Assembly (NCBI RefSeq): GCF_917563925.1
Contig: NZ_CAKJTJ010000002.1
Span: 248,001 to 312,000, forward strand
DNA from: Sutcliffiella rhizosphaerae
Lineage (GTDB): Bacteria; Bacillota; Bacilli; Bacillales; Bacillaceae_I
Reading direction: 5' to 3'
DNA length: 64,000 nucleotides
Part shown: one piece after another, positions 57,970 to 64,000 of the stretch
Layout: every line of letters starts with the position of its first letter
Position numbering within the stretch: position 1 is the first letter of the stretch
Program-made: the position numbers and the translations under genes
The notes under the pieces: model-generated
Database searches by the model: none
Told to the model about the DNA's origin: nothing
What the model saw: the letters and a program-made list of their open reading frames with translations, nothing else

Positions 57970-59196
57970 TTAATTTCTACTTCTTCTACTATAGGCAATA
58001 GAATGTGTGTAACGCTCCTGCATTTTTTTTCGTCTTCTTTTCTTCTGAAAGACACTAACAATCAAAATTATCATGCAAAGACCGATAAACACTAATACTA
58101 TTGTTATAAAATTGCTCTCTTTTTCCACTTGTAGTTCAATGGAAGCTGATACATTTGTATTCTTTGAAGGAACTGGGTTTAAGTCGTTTTTTTTCTGCTC
58201 AACTAAGACATCTTCTTTTATTTTTTCCTCATTTCCAATTTGAACAACTAGTTGTTTATCTTTACTAACAGCAAGTTTTATCGAGTCGTCTTCTTGCTTG
58301 GCAACATAAATATTTTTGGCAAGCATGTATTCTTGTCCCATTGCATCTGCTAGTAATTGACCTTTATTTATCATTTCAGTCGTGAAGTTTTGAAAACCAT
58401 AATCTAAAAGAGCCATTGTGTCATAATAGCTATAGTATTTTGATGATGCATTCATCGTAACAGCAATTAATTCCATTCCATTTTTTTGTGCAGAAGTGAC
58501 AAGGGTATGTCCGGATTCTGGAACATATCCATTTTTAACACCTGTCGTTCCTTCGTAATCCCAAAGTAGCCGATGGTGATTATACAGAGTAGTTTCCCAA
58601 CCTTCACCCACCCAATCTATCACTTTAGTACCGACTATTTCTCTGAACGTGTCATTCTTCATTGCATAATTTGTAATTTTCGCCATATCTTTAGCGGTAG
58701 TTACGTGGTCAGGGTGAAAAAGACCATGGGGATTTGTGAAATTTGTATCTTCTGTACCAATCTTTTCTTTTACAAAAGTATTCATTCTTTTGGCAAATGC
58801 CCGCTCACTTCTATCAAAGTGTTCTGCAATTGCAGTTCCTGCATCATTCCCTGAGTTTATCATTAACCCAAGAAGGAGTTTTTCTAACGTTAATTGTTCC
58901 CCTTCTAAAAGATACACTCTTGAACCATCTTGATTCCTTGCGTTTTTACTTACCGTAACTATTTCTTGTAAATCGCCATCTTCAATAGCAATTATAGCTG
59001 TCACTATTTTAGTAATGCTAGCAGGATACATTTTGCGGTCACTATCTTTTTCATACAAAATGTCACCTGATTTAGTATCAATTACTATTGCAGTTTCACT
59101 GAATAATTCTTCAGGTTCTAGAGCATGTATATCATATGCATTGCTCATTATAAACACTACTGTCAATACTATAAGACTTAAATATCTTAATATCAT
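57970..59196 (-). CDS. D-alanyl-D-alanine carboxypeptidase, S11 family
   Basis: 408-residue low-molecular-weight penicillin-binding protein with a signal peptide (1-25), a peptidase S11 domain and a C-terminal membrane anchor (about 365-388) with a basic tail. Motifs are SITK (nucleophile Ser), SGN and, unusually, KNG in place of KTG (GVKNGYVPESGH). It trims D-Ala from pentapeptides. A distinct C-terminal domain of PBP5 type is short here. Close in layout to DacF-like proteins; activity could be affected by the KNG change. Confidence 0.85.
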   Translation of the reverse strand: MILRYLSLIVLTVVFIMSNAYDIHALEPEELFSETAIVIDTKSGDILYEKDSDRKMYPASITKIVTAIIAIEDGDLQEIVTVSKNARNQDGSRVYLLEGEQLTLEKLLLGLMINSGNDAGTAIAEHFDRSERAFAKRMNTFVKEKIGTEDTNFTNPHGLFHPDHVTTAKDMAKITNYAMKNDTFREIVGTKVIDWVGEGWETTLYNHHRLLWDYEGTTGVKNGYVPESGHTLVTSAQKNGMELIAVTMNASSKYYSYYDTMALLDYGFQNFTTEMINKGQLLADAMGQEYMLAKNIYVAKQEDDSIKLAVSKDKQLVVQIGNEEKIKEDVLVEQKKNDLNPVPSKNTNVSASIELQVEKESNFITIVLVFIGLCMIILIVSVFQKKRRRKKMQERYTHSIAYSRRSRN

Positions 59197-59405
59197 TTTC
59201 TTTACATACCTTTCATGAAAAATCTACAGAACGTTGTCGTAATAACCCGAATAATCTTTCTATTTTAGTTTATATTATTGCGCATGTATTTTCATGCAGA
59301 AATATTCATTTGTAAAAAAAGTAATATAGATTTAATAATATTTTACAAACATAATAAATGAAAAAGTCTTCCTCTCATATACATCTTGGCAGTCCAAGGA
59401 TGTCA

Positions 59406-59873
59406 TCATGATAACTTCTTTTGCATAATCAATAAAGGCTTCTCTTTATAAAACACGCTTTTCTGCACATCAAAACCTAGCTTCTCCCAATACCTCTTTC
59501 CTTTTTTATTTTCTTCAAAGCATCCTAACCTGATAGTATTTACCTTCTTAGCAACCATCATTGACTCATAAAGACTGTATGCTTTTTTTGCAATACCCCT
59601 GTTTTCCCAATCAGAATGAATAAGAAATAAACCTAGCCAAGGAAAACCATCTTTTGGATTTTTTAATGTAAAATCAATGATTCCAACATAATGATCCATC
59701 CATTTTATCACATATCTCTCTTTTTCCAGTTTCTCTTCTTTTTGTTCTTTTATAATATCGTATGTAGTTAACGTGGCTCGCCCACTTGAAATGAGATTAT
59801 AGGAGGGCTGTGAATTCATTATTTCCAATTCCACTTCTATTAATGACTCCTCGCTTTTAATAAACGTCAGCAT
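59406..59873 (-). CDS. GNAT acetyltransferase
   Basis: 155-residue GNAT protein with FLIHSDWENRGIAKKAYSLYE (the acetyl-CoA loop ENRGIAKK) and LGCFEENKKGKRYWEKLGF. Substrate unknown; could be an amino group of a small molecule or protein. Start at ATG 59873, four bases after GGGAGGAT; the extension to 59927 has no ribosome-binding site. 60 bp after the metallopeptidase gene, same strand. Confidence 0.82.
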   Translation of the reverse strand: MLTFIKSEESLIEVELEIMNSQPSYNLISSGRATLTTYDIIKEQKEEKLEKERYVIKWMDHYVGIIDFTLKNPKDGFPWLGLFLIHSDWENRGIAKKAYSLYESMMVAKKVNTIRLGCFEENKKGKRYWEKLGFDVQKSVFYKEKPLLIMQKKLS

Positions 59874-59932
59874 TTCTATCCTCCCAGGAAAAAGGGTAAA
59901 CAGTGGAAATATCCCCCATTTACCCAATCTTT

Positions 59933-61525
59933 CTATTTATTTACTTTATTGATAGTACAATAAGATTTTATAAAGTGTTCAGGATTCAATGGTTCCCCTG
60001 TCACATTTTTAATCTTCTCGTTCCAATGGAAACTTGCTCCTGGTGCCAAAAATTCGTCTCTAATAAAAGCACCGACCTTTTTATTGAAGAATTCCTCAGA
60101 AATGGTTGATTTAATATATTGATATAGCTGTGCAGCTGTTAGTTCTCCTAATAAGTAATTCTGGTAGTAGACAGGCGCCAGAGTGAAATGAATTTTTGCT
60201 GCCCAATCTGGATTTGTGCGGTCCTCAGGAGGATTCAATAATTGAATTTGTTCCACCTTCTCCCACCATAAAGCATTTAGATCTTGATCTGGATTTTCAT
60301 ATAATTCTCTTTCAAAGAAGACGAAGGTGATAATCCAGCGTCCAGATATCAACATCTTTAATTGTTCGTGCTTTTCCAGTGAAGGCATGATTCTATTAAG
60401 CTCCACTTCATCAAGCTGTAAAAACTTAGTTAACCATTCTCTATTTTCTGTCATTTTCCCGAATAGCATGGCAACTGCTTCTGTTGTCAAAATATGTGCA
60501 TAGCTTCGAAGCAAATAAGGGAGATCACGATTTACATAATTATTATATGCCGCATGGCCAAATTCATGGAGCATCGTTCCCATCCAGTATGTGTTATCGA
60601 CATTATTACAAAGTACTCTAATATCACCTTCTCTGTTCATATCCATACAAAAGGCTGTTGGATTTTTCCCTTCTCGTGGTTCGAGATCTGAAGAAGCGTA
60701 TAATTCTTCAATCGGCATATCCATGGAATCAAATGTATCTGCAGTTAACTGCTTTAAATCTTTACCTTTGAAATACCTATCCAGATTGCTCTTCTCGTTT
60801 GCAGGTGCCTCTTGGAAAAATGGATCAACATAATGCCAAGGCTTCAGTTCTTCTATCTTGATAGAAAACTTGTCCGCTAACTCTTGATCGAGTTCACTTT
60901 TCAAACTTCTGAACATGTCCTCTGATTGATCTATCAAGTGCTGAAACATGGAAAAAACGTCATTGATATCTAACTCCTGATTTGCAAAAGACATTTGATA
61001 AAAGTTTTCATAACCTAGTTTTCTCGCAGCTACATTACGTTGCTTCACGAGTTCCAATAGCTTTTCTGAAACTACGACTCCTACTTCTTTACTAGCTTTC
61101 CATGCCTTTTCCCTTTCCACACTGTCTGTACTGTTTAATAACGTATTCCTGATGTCATTTGCTGATAACTTATTACCGTCTACTTCTGGTAAATACGTAT
61201 TAAAAAGGTAATTTAATTCTGCAGACATTCCCGATAGTTTTTCAATTGATTCTTTATCTAATTGATTTTCTTTCATTTCATATTCTAATAACTCCAATTG
61301 TCTTTTTTCTTCCGCACCTAAAGAGGAATCTGCCAAAAATGTTTTGACCTGTTCAAATTTTTTATTGTCTGAATAAAACAATTTAAGCTCACTTGTGGTT
61401 TTTCCTGCTTTCTCAGCCCATTCCTTCTCTCCTGTCGTTTGGGCCATCCAACCAGCCTGTGTTGCCTTAACTAGTAATTCTTTAAATTGTGCGTTTTGTT
61501 CTTTTAAAAATTGTTCAACTAGCAT
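59933..61525 (-). CDS. M2/M3-like zinc metallopeptidase
   Basis: 530-residue helical gluzincin. The zinc motif is HEFGHAAYNNYVNRDLP with the third ligand in TTEAVAM, more like M2 (angiotensin-converting-enzyme type) than PepF. No signal peptide. It may cut oligopeptides at the C-terminus. Strong TAGGAGGGA site. First of a minus-strand run with the downstream GNAT gene; M3 or M32 assignment is a possible alternative. Confidence 0.75.
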   Translation of the reverse strand: MLVEQFLKEQNAQFKELLVKATQAGWMAQTTGEKEWAEKAGKTTSELKLFYSDNKKFEQVKTFLADSSLGAEEKRQLELLEYEMKENQLDKESIEKLSGMSAELNYLFNTYLPEVDGNKLSANDIRNTLLNSTDSVEREKAWKASKEVGVVVSEKLLELVKQRNVAARKLGYENFYQMSFANQELDINDVFSMFQHLIDQSEDMFRSLKSELDQELADKFSIKIEELKPWHYVDPFFQEAPANEKSNLDRYFKGKDLKQLTADTFDSMDMPIEELYASSDLEPREGKNPTAFCMDMNREGDIRVLCNNVDNTYWMGTMLHEFGHAAYNNYVNRDLPYLLRSYAHILTTEAVAMLFGKMTENREWLTKFLQLDEVELNRIMPSLEKHEQLKMLISGRWIITFVFFERELYENPDQDLNALWWEKVEQIQLLNPPEDRTNPDWAAKIHFTLAPVYYQNYLLGELTAAQLYQYIKSTISEEFFNKKVGAFIRDEFLAPGASFHWNEKIKNVTGEPLNPEHFIKSYCTINKVNK

Positions 61526-61544
61526 ATTAAATCCCTCCTACATA

Positions 61545-62792
61545 TTAAAATCCTGTCATACAAATCGGTTTTGGAAAATGGTAAAACAATGTTCGAAGTA
61601 ATACTAATTTTGATTTGTCAGAAACTGAAATAAGCCCATAACGATATAAGGAATCAACATCAATAGCCCCCATTAATAAAGATGAAAATTCATTAATGGA
61701 TATGTCAACTTGAAGATCTTCCTCTTCATTAGTAATGATGGGCTTCCCATTGTTAAATTTTGTAGTAAAAGTACTTGTCTCTCCATTAAAAGAATGACAA
61801 ATATTCCATTTTACTATCATATCCCCTTCCCCGAAACAACCTTCTTCCATGAATTGAAACAGTATTTTCGGCTCTAGTATTTTATACATCAAACCTACTC
61901 CTGTTACACTATTCTCATGATAGACATGGGGCATAATATTGTCGGAACCGTTCCTTGGGTCATGTAACAAGAAATGCAAATTCTCATCTTGGGAATACCA
62001 AACAATACGATGTACTTGGTCTTGCTGAGAATGGAGAAACATACATAATCTGGCCATGGCCTCTGGTGTCACATATACAAATTCTTTTATTATTAGATTA
62101 TTGCTCAGAAAATTTGTTGTATTTTCTGGCTCAAAAGTAAAACTACAATATCCTGTAAGTTCAGTCCCTTCCATCACACCATATGACATAATTTTGGGGT
62201 TTAGAAAAGATATGCTCATCATTTCCTCTGTTCTTGCCATCATTCCATGTGTATCATGCATATAAGTGGTGTAACATTTGTGCATGTCAGGAATACTTTG
62301 TTCCGATAAACGGACAAGATCTTTTTTTAGTTTCCCTTTTGGTAGCTGCTCAGGTGCAAAAATATATTTGTTCATTTTCGCTCCATATCCATAGCCCATC
62401 TTTTTATAAAAGTCGGGTCGGAATGGATAAAGGGCGGTAATGGGAATGTTTCTGTCCTTATAGTGCTTTTCAAAAAATATTACGAGGTTTTTTGCTACTT
62501 TCTCCTTTTTATGCAAAAGACTTACAGCAACAAACCCTAAACCACCTACTTCTATCTGTTTACCATGAAAATTCATTATGAAGTCATGCAACATCATGCC
62601 GCCAACAAGGTCTTCTTCTTTAAAACAGCCGTAAAGCTTCTTATGATTGGTAGAAATTTGTTTCTCCAATTTTTCAATCAAACCTGCTTTTGCTTCTTCC
62701 GTATAAATTCCCATCCCGGGATATGCAGTACTTGCAATTTCAACGAAGTCTGAAAGTTCATGTTTTTCTAATTCCCTTATATTATACATCAT
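61545..62792 (-). CDS. Eis-type N-acetyltransferase
   Basis: 415-residue three-part acetyltransferase of the Eis family: an N-terminal GNAT domain (YTEEAKAGLIEKLEK; VGGLGFVAVSLLHKKEKVAKNLV, the acetyl-CoA loop), a second GNAT-like middle and a C-terminal SCP2-like domain ending LLRTLFYHFPKPICMTGF with a free carboxylate, which is the catalytic base in Eis. Family members acetylate aminoglycosides or proteins. Overlaps the upstream GNAT gene by 4 bp (ATGA), so translation is coupled. Confidence 0.82.
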   Translation of the reverse strand: MMYNIRELEKHELSDFVEIASTAYPGMGIYTEEAKAGLIEKLEKQISTNHKKLYGCFKEEDLVGGMMLHDFIMNFHGKQIEVGGLGFVAVSLLHKKEKVAKNLVIFFEKHYKDRNIPITALYPFRPDFYKKMGYGYGAKMNKYIFAPEQLPKGKLKKDLVRLSEQSIPDMHKCYTTYMHDTHGMMARTEEMMSISFLNPKIMSYGVMEGTELTGYCSFTFEPENTTNFLSNNLIIKEFVYVTPEAMARLCMFLHSQQDQVHRIVWYSQDENLHFLLHDPRNGSDNIMPHVYHENSVTGVGLMYKILEPKILFQFMEEGCFGEGDMIVKWNICHSFNGETSTFTTKFNNGKPIITNEEEDLQVDISINEFSSLLMGAIDVDSLYRYGLISVSDKSKLVLLRTLFYHFPKPICMTGF

Positions 62793-63679
62793 CTAGTACC
62801 TATAACCGGCGACTTGATGATCTTTTTCATCCATACTTGTTCTACTTTATGTGTGAATCCTTTATTCAGCAAAAATTGATACATCTTTTGATTGGACGTT
62901 TTAAAAAATGCCATTGTACATTGATAATCCGTTGTCGATGCTGGAAACAGATGAGAAAGTAAACATTCTAATACCTTGTCATGGTGATCCACTTCCTCCT
63001 TAATAAAACAATGAGTTACGGTAACACTTTTTAAGGTTCCATCTTCTGAATGATGACGTTTAAACAATGCATATGCCACTGTTTCACCTTCCTGTGTCAA
63101 GAGTTGAATGCTTTGTCCATCTTTCATGCACCACCACTGACTTTGCCATGGTGTTTCCCATTGATAAAGAGGGAGATATTGAGCATCTACTGCAGCACCA
63201 TATAACGGATAGTATCTATTGGATTCACTCTGTTCAAAACTCTTATCTGCTGTTAAGTGAATAACATTATCGATAATTTCATAGCCCTTGGATTCATATA
63301 ACTTGATGGCTTTTTCATTAGTTGCTATTGCTTCTAACGTGGCCACATGAACCCCTTCTTGCATATAAACTTCAAGAGCTTGATCAACAAGGAGTTTCCC
63401 AACACCTTTTCTCCGATACGAAGAAGCGACTCCCGTTCCTCCATTCCAGGCAAACTTCTCTTTGTCCAACAATTTTACCCCACTTAAGAGTAAGCCTATT
63501 GGTGTATTTCCATCAAAAGCAACAAAGGAGAGCGAAGCTGAAATATTGTCATTTCCTAATCGGGAAGTAAATCGATCAACATCCATCCGAACATCAAAAA
63601 AATAACCTTCAAATCCTTTGTTCCATGCTTCAACAGTTTCATTTAATGTACAATCACTTAACCTTTTTATATGATACAT
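62789..63679 (-). CDS. GNAT acetyltransferase, double-domain
   Basis: 296-residue protein with an N-terminal GNAT domain (VASSYRRKGVGKLLVDQALEV acetyl-CoA loop; EKAIKLYESKGYE) and a diverged second GNAT-like half. Substrate unknown. Start at ATG 63679 (MYHIKRL); an in-frame ATG two codons earlier at 63685 is also possible given the GGGAGAGG site. Coupled to the Eis-type gene. Confidence 0.82.
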   Translation of the reverse strand: MYHIKRLSDCTLNETVEAWNKGFEGYFFDVRMDVDRFTSRLGNDNISASLSFVAFDGNTPIGLLLSGVKLLDKEKFAWNGGTGVASSYRRKGVGKLLVDQALEVYMQEGVHVATLEAIATNEKAIKLYESKGYEIIDNVIHLTADKSFEQSESNRYYPLYGAAVDAQYLPLYQWETPWQSQWWCMKDGQSIQLLTQEGETVAYALFKRHHSEDGTLKSVTVTHCFIKEEVDHHDKVLECLLSHLFPASTTDYQCTMAFFKTSNQKMYQFLLNKGFTHKVEQVWMKKIIKSPVIGTR

Positions 63680-63685
63680 GCACAT

Positions 63686-64000
63686 TCCTCTCCCTTTGGA
63701 TACTTCTTTTTTTGTATTTTATTATGGCTATTTCGTAAAGATTGTTGCCATAAACACGAAAAAGGTGGCTTTCAAATTGTAAATTGATTGGAAGGTTACG
63801 CTTCACTAATAACTAATTGCAGGAAAAGAACAGAAATTGTTACAAGTTCCTTTTAAATTTCGAAATGCAAGAAAGATTACGAAAAGGTCTTTCTTGAAAA
63901 CGACTACTCAGTTTATTTTATTAAAGCATGAATTTTCCAAAATTTCAATATTTTTTCTGGGCAATGTCTTTATTGGAGCTCAAGCAAATCCAGCATTACT
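63686..64000. other. Right-edge intergenic stretch with inverted repeat
   Basis: Promoter and leader of the GNAT pair, then a CAAGAAAGA/TCTTTCTTG 9-bp inverted repeat (63868-63896) without a long T tract. TTGTTGCCATAAACAC near 63745-63760 and TTGCAGGAAAAGAAC near 63818 echo sequences of the dispersed repeat gap at 10035-10285. No gene supported in these 315 bases. Confidence 0.4.

Noticed and set aside
57780-58001. 73-codon plus-strand frame
   Set aside because: Overlaps the terminator and 3' end of the carboxypeptidase gene; no translation signal.

Overview
The window looks like a chromosomal segment of a low-GC Gram-positive bacterium of the family Bacillaceae. Many proteins match Bacillus subtilis counterparts closely along their length (PdhA-D, RNase J1, RpoY, KtrC, YkuU/V/S/R/J/K/L/D, DapH, CcpC, FadH, YkyB, CheV, TreA/P/R), and their order follows the B. 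subtilis pdh-ykr-ykq-yku block. The AT-rich composition, a FadH/acyl-CoA dehydrogenase pair, a DUF368 gene and a Bacillaceae-type intergenic repeat would fit an Oceanobacillus/Virgibacillus-like relative. The genus cannot be fixed from the sequence alone. I see no rRNA, tRNA, CRISPR array, prophage or insertion sequence.

Layout. 1-2.9 kb: a DUF3055-like gene cut by the window edge, a DUF1885 gene, a polysaccharide-deacetylase lipoprotein, a small membrane protein and the Slp-like lipoprotein. 2.9-8.0 kb: the pyruvate dehydrogenase operon pdhABCD on the minus strand. 8.6-15.6 kb: YkyA-like lipoprotein, peptide deformylase, a HAD phosphatase, a DMT transporter, a possible 23-residue basic peptide, rpoY-rnjA and ktrC. 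15.7-19.4 kb: a heterodimeric ABC exporter pair. 19.7-25.3 kb: thiol/peroxide proteins (ykuV, ykuU), an MscS channel (ykuT), ykuS, the acetyl-branch lysine/diaminopimelate genes ykuR and dapH, and a DUF368 (PopT-type) undecaprenyl-phosphate flippase candidate. 25.4-29.1 kb: CcpC, divergent from a TSUP transporter and a VOC protein, with a canonical ATAA-N7-TTAT CcpC box between them, then a drug-type MFS exporter. 29.3-39.1 kb: the yku block, including two genes under 60 codons (abbA and a zinc ribbon), ykuI with a degenerate EAL domain, fadH, Tat-exported ykuE, L,D-transpeptidase ykuD, ykyB and cheV. 39.4-39.7 kb: a 317-bp element with 20-bp terminal inverted repeats and a GC-rich palindromic core.

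39.9-49.9 kb: PepF, a DUF1906 protein, a Nudix hydrolase and the trehalose operon. That operon reads EIIA, TreP, a MalL-like glucosidase, TreA and TreR. It is preceded by two TreR-type operators, one of them between the -35 and -10 boxes, and a cre-like site. Trehalose would be imported and phosphorylated by the PTS, then cleaved by TreA, with TreR giving feedback.

49.9-64 kb is more accessory: a CBO0543-family membrane protein, a secreted metallo-beta-lactamase/lamin-tail protein, a membrane-tethered alpha/beta hydrolase, an acyl-CoA dehydrogenase, a Clp-N/GNAT fusion, a PNPOx-fold protein, a D,D-carboxypeptidase, an M2-like metallopeptidase and three further GNAT acetyltransferases, one of them Eis-like.

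The best candidates for something undescribed are the Clp-N/GNAT fusion (56254-57117), the 23-codon arginine-rich peptide gene (12330-12401), the CcpC-box-controlled TSUP/VOC unit and the nested repeat at 39.4 kb. Family names come from recalled family features; no database search was possible. Site coordinates near 20.23 kb and 49.88 kb may be off by one or two bases.
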